Source: Jacaranda mimosifolia
Taxonomy: Eukaryota; Streptophyta; Magnoliopsida; Lamiales; Bignoniaceae
NCBI GenBank assembly: GCA_018894105.1
Contig: CM032117.1
Span: forward strand, 37,304,501-37,368,500
Direction of reading: 5' to 3'
DNA: 64,000 nt
The position numbers and the translations under genes were made by a program. Positions within the stretch are counted from its first letter, which is position 1. Each line of letters begins with the position of its first letter. A model generated the notes under the pieces. That model searched no databases. It was not told where the DNA came from and saw only the letters and a program-made list of their open reading frames with translations. This document shows, piece by piece, positions 45,638 through 58,411 of the stretch.

Positions 45638-48600
45638 TCATTCCATCTTTGTGGCAACAGAAAGCCTCCTAGCACCAGCAGGGGAACTGGAGAGAGACAG
45701 CCGTTTCTTAGCAGAACCAGGCGACATCTTTTCAGGTGGCCCGAGTTTTTCTGATCCCAGTGGGCTTGAGGAAAGCCGAGATTTAGCTCTTGCTGACTCT
45801 GTTGACGCCATATAGCCTGGAACTGCAGGCGAGCTAGCAAAACCATCATCATCTCTCACTGATGAGCCAGCGATGCTATCCCCTGGACATCTCTCTGACC
45901 GTGGGCTAATCATGCTGTTTGAATCATTATCTGTGCCAAATATGGCTGCCCTTGGGCTCGCTGGCCTTATAGTTTTACCTGCAGATTTTGACTTGGGAGT
46001 CGAAGGTGATTGCCTGCTGCTAGGTGGCCGACTACATTTTTGGGCTGTAGGAGACTGAATCGAATGGTTTGTGGTGGTCTTCTCAGAAAAAAGGTCACTG
46101 GTTGGTTCTTTGTCGACTCCATTTCCAATCTCCCATTGTGGCTGGGCAGCCATCCATCGCTCCAACCAACTCCAACCCCGACCTGGATTATTTTGATCCA
46201 TGAATGTCTGGTTTGCAGAATTTGAGGAGTTCCTCCATGTTTGCTGATATAGAAATTTCAAATCCATGTCAATTCATGAACTTCTGTTGAGATTATTAGA
46301 TCATCATATTGTAAAAAATATCACTTTGAGTACAAGAAAAATGGTAGCATAACCAAGAATTCCAGGGAAGTAAAAGACTGGTTATTGGGGAGCGTTTGCA
46401 ACAATTTTCAAAAAGCTTTCAACTTTCAGCTAATTTGGAGTGTTTTGAAATGGTGCTTATACTTCCTATTCTCTCAAGTTAAGTAGAAAAAAGTTTAAAG
46501 CTAAAAACAACCATTGCCAAACTTCAAGAAGTTACTTTTCATTATTTCTTTCAAATATTCTCAACTTTCGCTTTAGTTTCCTTTTTTTTTTTTTTTTTTG
46601 TTTACAAGCAAAAGTACTTGCAAGCACCCCCTTAGTGTACATTACACACAGTAACAAGAGGCCATAGCTAAAACAAGTTTTGGAAGTGAAATCCCGTCAA
46701 ACTAGAAAAGCTAGGAATAGCTGAAGTTTATCATTTTCGACAAGCACAATCATCTCTGGCAGAAAGATACTTGTGAAATTCTCGCTCCATTGCATCAAGT
46801 TTAATATCTGTATAAGAGAACATTAAATTATTACAACTTAAGTTTTCTGGAAAAGAAAATAGCTACAGAAATCATGTAAGCAAGGATTTTTGTGATGAAA
46901 ATATATGCTATTTAATTAAATCTTTCTTTCTTTCCACAATGATTTCCATGAAAAAGTTTTTATCCTAGCTACAAGAAATCGAAATAAATATATTACCTGA
47001 TGTGAATGCGCATAAGCCAATGCTCGCTCCCTTCTCATAGCAGCTTCTTGCCTATTATGAAGATTTGCTTCAATCTGCTCTTTAGACTGCATGCGGTTAT
47101 CCCAATTCTCTCCAATCTATTGTCATAAATTCGTAATCTTAGCTTAAAGCAACTTAAGGTTCAAGAACCAAATGTGAAATATGACTCCTCTGATGAATGT
47201 AATCATCCAAGGGAAAGGATAATGGAAGTAGTTTCTTGAACTTGACTATATACCAAGTGTCGTTCTCCTTAGAGATTGTTTGGGTAAGTTTATAAACTCC
47301 TCAATATCTAAAAGTTTATAAGATGTTATAAAGCATTTGGTAATTTTTCTTCGAAAAAAGGAACTTGTAAGGTTCCATAACAAAGATTTTAGGATCTTAT
47401 AAATTCTTTTTGAAAAAATAAATAGTTTCTACTCCTTTAATTTTACCTATATGAATTACAAAATTGTTATTACTAACCTATTTATGAGCGCCAATATTTT
47501 ATTTCATCCAAACCCTTCAAGAAATTATCTGTTAAATAAGATATAATATCTTATAAGCTCCGAAACCATATTATAAGATATAGGAGCTTATAAATCTTTT
47601 AAATAAGCTACAATTTTCTTTCATGTGGTAAACAATGAGATTCATGGAGAGGTCTGCTATTCAAGTTGAAATAGGAATAAGTAAGCTTGGGTCACTTACA
47701 GACACTTGCAATTTCTCATGCTCTTTTTTATGCTTCTGCTGGATTTCTCGCTGAATAGCAGTGTTCTCCTCTGAAATTTTGGTTCTCCAGGCTCGAACCT
47801 CAGATTGCACATGAGCCAGCGTCTGCATGCACTTTAAGGAGGATGCTGATTGACGTTTAACAGATTGCTCTCCAATCAATGATTTTAGTCTCACAAGACC
47901 TCTTAAAGCCCTCAATGTTCTCCTTGCCTAAAATTAAACATGAAACAATCTTGATTGACAATTTCTACATCATTATTCACAGATGTTAAGGATGATCTTT
48001 TTCATGTTCAATGGTAGTAAAAAGGTCATATTTTTTGTTCCGATTTTCATTAGAAATTACTCTGGATCTGAAATAAGATACTAAAACTATCAGAGGAATT
48101 TTCAAATGCATCATAACTTCAGAAAAGGACAGGGATAAGGTGACGTGCATGAGGATTTATTTGAACCTATAAGCGGGAGTAAGCATGTTGTGGCCATATC
48201 TTCAAGAGAATCTACTTATTGTTCCAAAGCAACTAAAAAGGGATTCTTTAACTAGAGAGAATTTTATTTATCCAAAAGTTTTTCACAACTCAATGGCATA
48301 CGATGGAATTATCAAAGATTTGACTTTTTCAAACTCTATTTATAACTCAGTAAACGTCCATAAAACAAAGAGAAGACTTGCAAGAAGATAGAAAACGATT
48401 GAATAGAGGAATTTCAGATCAATATCCACGTGACTCATCTCGATGACTTATGAAACGGACAACTTAATAAACTAAACACATTCAAAAAGTATGGTTTACT
48501 GGTAAAAAATGAAAGCATCAAAACTATCTATGGCATCATGGAACTATCAACATACCAAGTAACCTCGAAAGGCTGTTTGAATCTTGATAGCAGCTGTCTC

Positions 48601-49043
48601 TTCCTTTGTTTTACCCAAATTAAAGGCCACAGCTCTGAGCCGGACAACTTCTGCTGCAGCATGTGCAGCAGCAACAGCTGCCTCAGCTGCCATGGCAATC
48701 ACAAGAGCAACAGAATAAGCATGCCTATTCTGTTCCTTCTCGGCTTCCATCAACTTCACTTTCTCCATGGGAGAATGGGCTGCAGGAACTACCACTGCAT
48801 TTTCCACGTTCGAAGAATCCAAATCTATGCTCCTCTGCTTCCCAAAACATCTTCCCAACTTATGGCTTTTCTGATCATCAAAAAAATAAAATAAAACTAT
48901 TTTGCTCAGACAACACATTGAATCTCAAAAGGGAACTGCAAGAATGATGGAATCGTTAATTCTCTTACCTTTTCTCGATTCTCTTTGGATTCACAACTGA
49001 AAACTTTCTTCACTGTAGAAAGCCAGGCCCCTCTTTTCCCCAT
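45638..49043 (-). CDS. IQ-domain (IQD) calmodulin-binding protein, five coding exons
   Basis: Exons on the minus strand: 49,043-48,969, 48,870-48,556, 47,927-47,700, 47,116-46,997 and 46,243-45,638. All introns have GT-AG ends and all junctions are in phase 0, giving 447 residues. Exon 1 starts MGKRGAWLSTVKKVFS, the classic IQD beginning. The IQ motif AAIKIQTAFRGYL is split by the exon 2/3 junction, as in the IQD family, and continues ARRTLRALRGLVRLKSLI. Exon 5 holds GWSWLERWMAAQP and a Ser/Pro-rich basic tail with VPGYMASTESARAKSR, the conserved C-terminal (DUF4005) region. IQD proteins bind calmodulin, microtubules and membranes and shape cells. It resembles the IQD5 group, but I give no symbol. 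It appears intact. Confidence 0.93.
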
Positions 49044-50368
49044 TTCTGATTAAGACATCTTGGGCAGAACAGAAAGCTATCACTTCTTTGGAAAAGATTA
49101 ACTCATTTTTCCATCAAAAATGAAAGGAATATGCACTGGTTCTAAATAAATTCCTAACTAACTGAGTTATGTTTTTTAAAAGAATCTTAATTTATTACCC
49201 TCTGCCCATATAAAAGAAAGATGAGTACTTTCACATAATATTTAACAGAGCAAACTGAATTGCACCTCACTATTAAGTTCCTTAACATGAAAATTAAGTA
49301 TTGGCATATCAAAAACATAGAAATTTGGGAAAAGTCACAAGGCAATCTAAGGATGTCTTAGCACAACTAATAAATTCATCAAAAATAAGATATTACAATG
49401 TCAATACAAACATGATGTAATAATCTCAGCCCACCAACACCCCTGGAAAACACACACGTTTGCACCCAAAATTCTTTTGGGGAAAAAAAAAAAGGATATT
49501 AAATCTTTTGTTAAATCCGTAATTCAGCTACAAAATTCTCTCCTCACCCGCTCCATAAAAATGCAAGAAAATGAAGAACTGCAGTGAGCCCACCTCATTA
49601 CATCCCATAATGAACCTTTCACATGGACACCCCCCCCCCCACCCCCCCAACCAAAAAAAAAGAAAAAAAAGAAAAGAAACAGACACACACACCAACCCGT
49701 GTAAGAAAAAGACAGAAAAGGAACCCAGAAAATTAGAAATGTTGAAAAGAACAAAGAAGTGTAAGGAGGGCATAAAAGGTAGACCATGCTAACAAACCTG
49801 AAACTGAAAACTCGCGCCTAATTTCTCAATGCAAATTCTTGATTATATATTTGATCTCTCCATTTCTTATTACGTTTTCCTTAATAACCCTCCAACAAAA
49901 CCATCCAAACCATCAGAAAAGTCTGAGATTTGAGAGAGCATGCACCAGCATTTTTCTGAAGAAAAGGGGAAGAAAGAGGGACTAGGACAAATATCGTAAT
50001 GTGATTATTGTTTAAGGAACACTTGAAAACCTTAAACAAAAAAAATAAATAATAAAAAAAATGAAGAGGGTGGGGTTGTTGCAGACATGAATAACGGCCA
50101 AGGTCAATCATGGTATTTCATTCGCTGAAACCGCCGGCGGAGGTAATGGGTGGGGTCCCTCCGGGCGTGTTTGGTGGGGCGACCCACTAAAGTGGGGCTA
50201 GGAAGGGTGTGGGCCCACAAATGATATTGACTTGTAGGACAAAGAGAAGACCAGTTTTCTTTCTATTTCAACACCAAACAACTAACAAACTAATTATGTG
50301 CTAGTGGTTTCGGCTTCGCAAAAATAGCTAGTAAACAGTACACTAGTAATTAGTTAATTATAGAAAGA
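49044..50368 (-). promoter_or_regulatory. 5' region of the IQD gene, probable 5'-UTR intron
   Basis: On the minus strand a possible splice donor cag|gtttgtt lies at 49,798 and possible acceptors lie just before the ATG (for example taatcag two bases upstream), suggesting a leader intron of about 0.75 kb. Such introns are common in IQD genes, but this one is inferred. A C-run (49,630-49,648) and A-rich tracts explain the low-complexity open frames on both strands. The promoter should lie to the right of about 50,110, close to the MULE at 50,378. Confidence 0.4.
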
Positions 50369-50377
50369 ATCATAATA

Positions 50378-52277
50378 GGGTAAATGTCACTAATAGTCCC
50401 TGATATTTCAATTTAGTATTATTTTAGTTCTTAATTTTTAAAATTTTATTTTTTAGTCCCTAACGTTAATATACCGTTTCACTTTAGTCACCAAAATCAT
50501 TTTTCGGTAGTTTTTGGCCGGAAAATTGTCAATTCATAGTTTTATGTTCAACTTTAGTCCCTATATAAGGTTTTATGTTTCAATTTAGTCTTTATGTTAC
50601 TTTTTTTTTCTTTTTATAAATATATGTCCATGTGTGTATATATATTTGTGTATAATATATGTGTATATATAATTGATACTAATATTAGTTATATGCTCAT
50701 ATATTATTATTAATATTTAATAATATATTATTGATATATTAATATCATTTGTGATACCATTGTAATTAATAGTATTAGTAATATTATTATTGATATGGGA
50801 TAGCCCAATAGGCCAAGCCCAATAATACTCAACTAGGACAGGAGCTGGTCTGATGCTTCCTAAGCTGCTCGACTGCCCTTAAACACAACTTGTTTTGGAC
50901 CACGCAGATATTTGACTGCCACTCGACTTTGGATCTCTATCTGTCGTGGTGGATATTAGCGTTCTTGATCGACCAGGTTATAGCCGATAGCCTCCATTAG
51001 GTGGCCTCAATCCGTCAACCAAAATGATGTAGTTTCGACCAGAATGAGCATGGTGACTAAGATCCTAGTAGATATTCATGTTGGAGTGCTCGTCTTGACC
51101 AGAGAGGTCGAGGAGTGACGAAAGCCCTTTGGCCACATTGAATGCCTTGCTAGGCGCCGTGCTACCGCATTAATAGTGCGTGCCACCAACAGTACCACCT
51201 TTTGCAGTCGTGTTAGGTTGGGGAGCGCCTCTAGTGTACCACCTTCTCCTAGGTAGCTGCCTCCTGAAACAATACACAAGCTGGATAAGATTGAAAAGTC
51301 CTCAAGCAAGGACAATGGCCCTTCTTACACAAAACGGGCATCAAAAACATATCAATCTTATCCAGCTTGTGTACTGTTTCAGGAGGCAGCTACCTCGAAG
51401 AATGTGGTACACTGAGGCGATCCCTAGCTTGACACGACTGCAAAAGGTGGTATTGTTGGTGGCACGCACTATTAATGCGACAGCACGGCGCCAGGCAAGG
51501 CATTCAATGTAGCCAAAGGGCTTTCGTCACTCCTCGACCTCTCTGGTCAAGACGAGCACTCCAACATGAATATCTACTAGGATCTTAGTCACCATGCTCA
51601 TTCTGGTCGAAACTACATCATTTTGGTTGACGGATTGAGGCCACCTAATGGAGGCTATCGGCTATAACCTGATCGATCAAGAACGCTAATATCCACCACG
51701 GCAGATAGGGATCCAGAGGTCGAGTGGCAATCGAATGTCTGCGTGGTCCAAAACGAGTTGGGTTTAAGGGCAGTCGAGCTGCTTAGGGAGCGTCAGACCA
51801 ACTCTTGTCCTAGTTGAGTGTTATTGGGCTGGGCCTATTGGGTTATCACATATCAATAATAATATTACTAATATTATTAATTACAATAGTATCACAAATG
51901 ATATTAATATATCAATAATATATTATTAAATAATAATAATAATATATGAGCATGTGACTAATATTAGTATCAATTATATATACACATATATTATACACAA
52001 ATATATATACACACATGGACATATATTTATAAAAAGCAAAAAAAAAGAAAAAAAGTAACACAGGGACTAAATTGAAACATAAAACCTTATATAAGGACTA
52101 AAGTGGAACATAAAACTATGAATTGACAATTTTCCGGCCAAAAACTACCAGAAAATAATTTTGGGAACTAAAGTGAAACGATATATTAACGTTAGGGACT
52201 AAAAGATGAAGTTTTAAAGATTGAGGACTAAAGTGATACAAAATCGAAACATCAAAGACTATTAGTGACATTTACCC
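50378..52277. mobile_element. Compact palindromic MULE (non-autonomous)
   Basis: The element is 1,900 bp with a perfect 9-bp target duplication, atcataata, at 50,369-50,377 and 52,278-52,286. Its ends read gggtaaatgtcactaatagt and the complement. The arms 50,378-51,294 and 51,352-52,277 are inverted copies across their whole length, around a loop of 57 bases. The outer 300 bases are A+T-rich with repeated tagtccct phrases. The inner 500 bases are GC-richer and may be captured sequence. Its 70-110-codon frames are mirrored noise. It has no transposase. Confidence 0.93.
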
Positions 52278-52286
52278 ATCATAATA

Positions 52287-53414
52287 ATTTTGTAGTTTTT
52301 ATCTTTACATTTTTATTTTTAAAAATAATATAAAGTTAGTAGATCATTATTATTATTCATGTGAAAATATAATTTGAAAAAAAACACTTTAAAAATAAAA
52401 TTTTGATAGAACAAAAAAGAAAATAAATGTAATAACCTTTAGACAAGTGAAATATTTTTTAACTTCTAAAGTTAAAAATAGTGCTACAAAGATGCAATTT
52501 ATTCGAAAGAAAATGTAAATGACAAGATTGTCAAGCATTTTTTTATAATTTATTGGAGGCCATTGATACTAGCAATTTCAAAAAAAAATGATTGCCATCA
52601 AATTGCAGGCCCGATATAACAAAAAATGATGATTTCTTTTAATAGCTTAAGAGATAAATTGAATTCTTTTTATTAAATCTGCATCGCTATTTCACGATAT
52701 GATAATTATTTATAATCATATTCCATTAAATTTGGGAAAATAAGTGTGTATAGCTTACAAATTTCATTGTAATAAGCTTACAAAAACTAAAGTTTAAGCT
52801 TTTTCTTTCCTCCCAAGACAATATTACAATTGGTGAATATTATTGCCATGTTTACACATCATATATGTCTACATATCAACATTCCCCTATACAAAGTACA
52901 ATTTTGGAAAAAGGCATTCTACTAACTTTAAAGGACAAAAAGGACATAGATTTTTATAGGATCCTTTCGTCTTCTCATAGAAAACTACAAATTTTGGCAA
53001 GCACAAAGGATTAAATTATACAAAAGGATTATTCCGGATTAAAAGTTTGTAAAACTTTCATGCCACCAGCTAATTAATTAATGTATTTACTATTTAAGTC
53101 AATTTTTGAACTATTAAGTAAGTAAGTATATATATATATATATATAGAATACTATAAAATAAAAAACTAAGCTGAATACTATCCAATAATGACGGCACAT
53201 ATAGAAACATTTATTTATATATTTTCTTGCATTAATTAATATCTGCCCCTGGCCTTGTGATTCTGAAACTGAGGGTTTAAGACAGTGGCATGTTTGGGTG
53301 GGCAATATTAATGTCTTCACATGTTAGATGTTATCACTTTGTCCTTTTTTATTCTTTTCATTAAAATTTTTGTACTTGCCTATAATTAGTTAAGCAATCT
53401 TAATTATTTACTTG
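52287..53414. other. Intergenic A+T-rich stretch
   Basis: No gene, terminal repeat or protein motif was found. An (at)n microsatellite lies at about 53,127-53,146. Confidence 0.6.
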
Positions 53415-53423
53415 TAATTAATT

Positions 53424-53619
53424 GGGATAATTATAATTTTCGTCCCTAAACTTAGCCACTTATTCGATTTTAGTCCCTTAATAGTATGACGTTACAAAAT
53501 TGATCTCTAAAGTGTCAATTTTTTAACAAATTGCGTCATTGCCGTTAACCATCCAGTTAAATTGGACGGAAAGTTGTCATGTGCATTGCACATGACCACT
53601 AATGGAGGGAAATACAGCA
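53424..53619 (+). repeat. Left terminal inverted repeat of the coding MULE
   Basis: 196 bases that match the complement of 58,412-58,620 with few differences. In MULEs these repeats hold both transposase sites and promoters for the internal genes. Confidence 0.92.
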
Positions 53620-54252
53620 TATTAGGTTAGCATCAATACATTTCCCCCATTCTCTCCCCGTCAACCCTAATTCTCTCCCTCAAAAGCATATCCCTAGCCC
53701 CCAAATTTTCAATCCCTCAATTTCCACTGGAATTGTTGAAAAATCTTCCATAATATCTTGCCTTTATCGTACCCAAAGTAGCTTAGAACTAAAAACGTGA
53801 AGTCTAAAAGGCTGAAATCGGAGAAAATCGGAGTAGGAGGTTGCTGGAGCTCCATTGCGCAGAGTACGAGGGATAATCATTGAAATGGCGATGAGAAGCA
53901 AGCATGCGTTGGATTTCACACCTAATTACGGTAATATATCCTTACTAAGTGTAATTTTTTTTCATTTCTCTATGGTCAGCTGATGTGTAGTCCTACCTCA
54001 ATTTATGCGAGTTTGTTTATTTATTTATTCTGTTATTGGGTGAAATGCTGATTTATAGAGTTTTATGTTTAATTGCATGGTAGTTTAGGCTACTTTAATT
54101 TATGGTACTATTTAGCCTAAATTGGGTTTCTAGTATTTTAATCTAGTAAATGCAATGTTTTGTTTTGTGTATCTAATTGATGTTTATTTGATTTTTGTTC
54201 TTAATTTGTTTAAAACTTCACTTAAAATATATAAATTAATGAAACTAGGTGA

Positions 54253-57200
54253 TATGGGGGATCCAACATGTTTTACATTCAACATTCACTATGCTGGAAT
54301 CTTAAAACATACTCCACATAGAGAGTACATAGGAGGGAAATTGGAGCATTTTGACTTTGTGGATGTAGATTAGATTGGGATGATTGATTTGTGGGGTTAT
54401 GCTGAGGATTTAGGATACAAGGATAAGGGTAGTATTAGGTTTTGGCTTAAATATGGGAAGAATTTTGATAGGCAATGTAAGTGCATAGAAAAAGATTCAG
54501 AGGTGTATGACATAAGGAATTTTATACCTAATAATTTTGAGGTTGATATGTACTTAGAGAATTTGGACATGGGAGGGTTTGTGGAGAGCCAAACTGAACA
54601 ACATACTGAGGCTAGATTAGTTAATGAATCTGTTGTTATTAATGAGGAGATGGTTGATTTAGAGGATAATGATGTGTTCTATGAGAGTGACTTTGAGATG
54701 GAGGATGATGACAAGTTGTTTGAGGCTTATGTAGATACTGAGGTTGAAATTAGTGAGACAAATAGGGGGAGAACAATAGAAGAGAATCAGTTTATCAGTG
54801 AAGATATGTATGGCAGGCTGCATGATTCAGGTGATGAAGATGTTATTGATAGTGAGGATGATTTGAATAGCAAACAAGGTTCTGATGAGGAGAAAGGAGT
54901 ACAGTATCCCTTGTTTAATCCTAGGACAAAAAATAAAAATCCTGAACTTAAATTAGGATTGATTTTTAGTTCTAGGGATGAGGCTAAATTTGCAATTGAA
55001 AGTCATTGCTTAAGAAGAGGTATGATGGTTAAGTTCATTAAGAATGACAAAATAAGACTGAGGGGTGTGTGTAAAAAAGATAAATGTGGCTGGTTTGTTT
55101 TTATATCAAAAATGCAGAATGATAGTGCTTGACAAATAAAGAGCTACAATCCCATTCATAATAAATGCTCTTGGAACTATAACAATTCAAGTCTGAAATC
55201 TGGTTGGATAGGCAAGACTTTTCAAAGGAAATTCAAAGAAAATCCAAAGCTAGGCACATTTGAGTTTAGAAATGGGCTTTGTACAACTCTAAAGGCTAAT
55301 GGCTCAAAATCACAAGCCTATAGAGCAAAGAGAAGGGCACTACAGCTGATACAGGGTTCAATGGAGGAACAATTCAACCAGATTTGGGATTATTGTCTTG
55401 AGCTTGATAGAAGTAATCTAGGTTCAACTGTAATAATGAAACTGGTAGAGGAAGAAGGAAGTAAGAGGTTCCAAAGGTTTTACATGTGCTTCAATGCATG
55501 TAAGCTTGGATTCAGAAATGCTTGTAGGCCTGTCATAGGAGTTGATGGATGCTTTCTTGAGGGGAATCATGGGGGTCAACTATTGTCAGCAGTTAGACTA
55601 GATCCCAATAATAATATCTTTCCCATTGCATATGCAATAGTTGAGAGTGAATCTAAAGATAGTTGGAGCTGGTTTCTATCTCTTTTGAATGATGATATAG
55701 GCTTTGAGAATCAGTATAATTGGACTTTCATGTCTGACAAGCAAAAAGGCTTGATTCCAGCCTTCGAGTCTTTGCTATCTAATGCTGAAAACAGATTTTG
55801 TGTGAGGCATTTGCATAGCAATATGAAAAAAGATGCTTTTACTGGTCTTGCAATAAAAAATGCACTTTGGGTAGCAGCAAAAGCAACAAGAATTGAGGAA
55901 TTCAAAAGAAAAATGAATGAGTTGAAAAAAAAAAAAAAAAGCAGCATATCAGTGGCTACTGAAAAAACCTCCACATAACTGGTCTAGGTCTCATTTCAGT
56001 CCATATCCCAAGTGTGACATCCTTTTGAACAACATGTGTGAATGTTTCAACAGTTTCATTCTTGATGCAAGAGAAAAGCCATTCATTTCATTGCTTGAGT
56101 CAATTAGAAACTTGTTGATGAGTAGGATGCAAATGAATAGAGAAAAAGCTACAAAATAGGATGGACCAATATGCCCCAAGATAAAAAAACTGCTTATAAA
56201 AAACATGAATGATGTGGGGAGTGTATACCAATGAGGTCTGATGATTGGCATTTCGAAGTAGTGGGGCCTTTTGACCAGCACACAGTGGACTTGTGTGAGA
56301 GGAGTTGTAGTTGTAGAAAGTAGGACTTGTCAGGAATACCATGCAAACATGCAATTTCAGCTATATGGTGCAGAAATGAAAAACCTGAGGCATATGTTCA
56401 CAACTGTTACAGTGTACAAAGTTATTTAAAATTCTATGAAAATCCTATATTTGGCTTGAATGGGCCTGAATTGTGGCCTAAAAGTGATAATGACCCTCAT
56501 TTGCAACCTTTGTACAAAGAAAAGGTTGGTAGGCCTCAAAAGATGAGAAGGAGACAGCCTGATAAACCTCATACCCCTTCTAATCCACATAGGCTGATTG
56601 GGGTGAGAAGAAAAAATAAATGCAGAACTTGTAGGGGTACAAATCACAATTCAACAACCGGTATAAAAAGAAAAACAATGGAAACTAAATAGGAGTATGA
56701 GGAGGTTGCACCAACAGAAGTTGAAGGGCAAAGGAATGAAGAATTTACATATCTGGAAGCAACTCAGCCAACTCAAGCCTCAGTTTCCAGTGAACCTGTG
56801 CAAAGGCGAAGAAGAAACATAGAGAAATTACAGGTTTGTGGATTTTCAATTATTAGTTATAAATAACTTTTCTGAGTATCTTTGAATTAATAGATTGTTC
56901 TGTTTTTACAGGTTAGAAGATCTAACAAAAATGTCCAAATTGGAGGAAGCTCAAATAGAGGTGGCTCAGTTAAGGTTGGCATGATTGTTTACATGATTTT
57001 GAGAAAAAGGTAGATTTTATACCAACTAATATATGTCAATTGTTGCAGATCAATCAAGCATCCTCCACCAACCATACCCCTATGATTGTTAAAGGTGGAA
57101 TGAATTTCATTACAGTTTCCAACTTGAGATCATGCATCTCCAATTCCTCCAGAAGTGAAGCTGCATCAGGTGCCTCAAAATCTGCTGCATCCAAGTCTGC

Positions 57201-57315
57201 TGCCTCAAGCCTATTGCATCTAAGTCTGCTGCCTCAAAGTCCATTTCTAACTCTGTTGCATCAAAGTGTACCTCTACTTGAAGTCTGTTGTTTAGCTTCA
57301 AATGCTTTGGGTTGA
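54253..57315 (+). pseudogene. MuDR-type MULE transposase, decayed
   Basis: Domains in order: a PB1-like N-terminus (from ATG 54,253: MGDPTCFTFNIHYAGI); an acidic linker; the MuDR DNA-binding domain (LGLIFSSRDEAKFAIESHCL, CKKDKCGWFVF); the MULE catalytic core (VIGVDGCFLEGNHGGQLLSA, MSDKQKGL, CVRHLHSNMKK); a SWIM zinc finger (CSCRK, stop, DLSGIPCKHA); and a damaged zinc knuckle (CRTCRGTNHN). In-frame stops fall at 54,371, 55,130, 56,157, 56,321 and 56,690. Frames shift at an A16 run (55,925-55,940) and near 56,225. Two apparent introns (56,834-56,911 and 56,975-57,048) have GT-AG ends. The last exon encodes KSAAS-type repeats. The protein would cut and insert MULE ends, but this copy is dead. 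Confidence 0.92.
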
Positions 57316-57490
57316 ACTGAAGGATGTTGAATGTTGAATGTTGAATGTGGAATGATTAGAAGTTGAATGTTGAATGTGGAATGATTAATTTGAAGTTGAA
57401 TGTTGAATGTTGGTTTATGCTACATCAAAGTCTGGTGATATTTTGTGTTAATTTGAAGTTGAATGTTGGTTTATGTTATGTTACATTAAT
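57316..57490. repeat. Short tandem repeat (ttgaatgt type)
   Basis: Variants of gttgaatgttgaatgtggaa recur many times just after the transposase stop, before the antisense gene. Confidence 0.8.
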
Positions 57491-57678
57491 ATTAGTTTAT
57501 GTTGTGTTTTCTATTGGAAAAAAAAATGTTGGAAATCTTTGAGCAAGCAAATGGACAATAAAAAAAAAACTAATTTGCTGGAACTTCAAAGTGTGCTGCA
57601 AAATTTGGAATACTAAAACTTGGCCATAATTTAAATTTGCCATTTACAAAACTTTGCATTACAACATTACCAAATTAA

Positions 57679-58248
57679 TTACATAAGTTGTTGTAATGCA
57701 ACTCTACCTTCAACCTTTGGCAACTTCAGATATATCACCACAATTGCAATAATGAACATAAAAATATAAAAAAAAACATTCATCACTTTCATCCTTTTGT
57801 TGTACATTAAAATCAAACTTTCCAATTTCTTTTTTCTTTTTTTGTTGGCCTCATTTTCTTCTTCCAATTTCTCTTCCAAGCTTTTATACCCTGCTACTTC
57901 TTCCTCCAACCTATTTATTCTTCTGAGCAGTCCAGGAATGATAGCCTTTGATCTATTGCACATTTCAGGATCCCACCATTTGAATACACCACAATATCCT
58001 CTCTTTTGTAAAATATAAATCAATATAACTCCAAGTTAAATGCATGTTCTCAACATCAAAATCAAAGAAAATAAAGGAAACTTCAATAAACATACCCCAT
58101 AATTTGGGCAAGCACGATATCTCCTGCCTGGGTTATTTGAGGTCCATGATGTTAATAATGGTAGCTCATATCCACAATCACAAATTAATGGAGTATTTGG
58201 GTGAAACTTGTTGCTTGAACAACTGTTGAAGGAATTGCTTGAACTCAT
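57679..58248 (-). CDS. GRF-type zinc-finger, coiled-coil, membrane-anchored protein within the MULE
   Basis: Exon 1 is 58,248-58,096 and exon 2 is 58,002-57,679. The 93-bp intron has GT-AG ends in phase 0, giving 158 residues. The junction joins CPNYG to RGYCGVFKWWD and completes a GRF zinc finger: CDCG at 23-26, NPGRRYRAC at 39-47, CGVFKWWD at 55-62. Residues about 78-118 form a heptad-rich coiled coil (RLEEEVAGYKSLEEKLEEEN), then a hydrophobic segment at about 124-144 suits a C-terminal membrane anchor. GRF fingers bind nucleic acid in other proteins. The role here is unknown. Unlike the neighbouring transposase it has no stop or frameshift. It lies between the transposase and the right terminal repeat, which could supply its promoter. 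Confidence 0.82.
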
Positions 58249-58411
58249 TTTGCCTTCTCTCCAATTTTCCTCCTCTGTTTTTGGGTCACACCACTGACCG
58301 AAACTTCTCTTGCTGCTTTGACTAAATTATGTGAAAAAATGACCAAAAAAATGAGAAAAAATGATATAAAAAAGCTAAGAAACGTGCTTGGCGGGAAACT
58401 GGGCAAGATTT

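Noticed and set aside
49524..49792. Overlapping frames around a C-run upstream of the IQD gene
   Set aside because: Low-complexity poly-C and A-rich sequence; the region is better explained as a 5'-UTR or intron.
51076..51512. Frames of 79 and 110 codons in the compact palindrome
   Set aside because: They are mirror images of each other across the palindrome centre and share no known motif.
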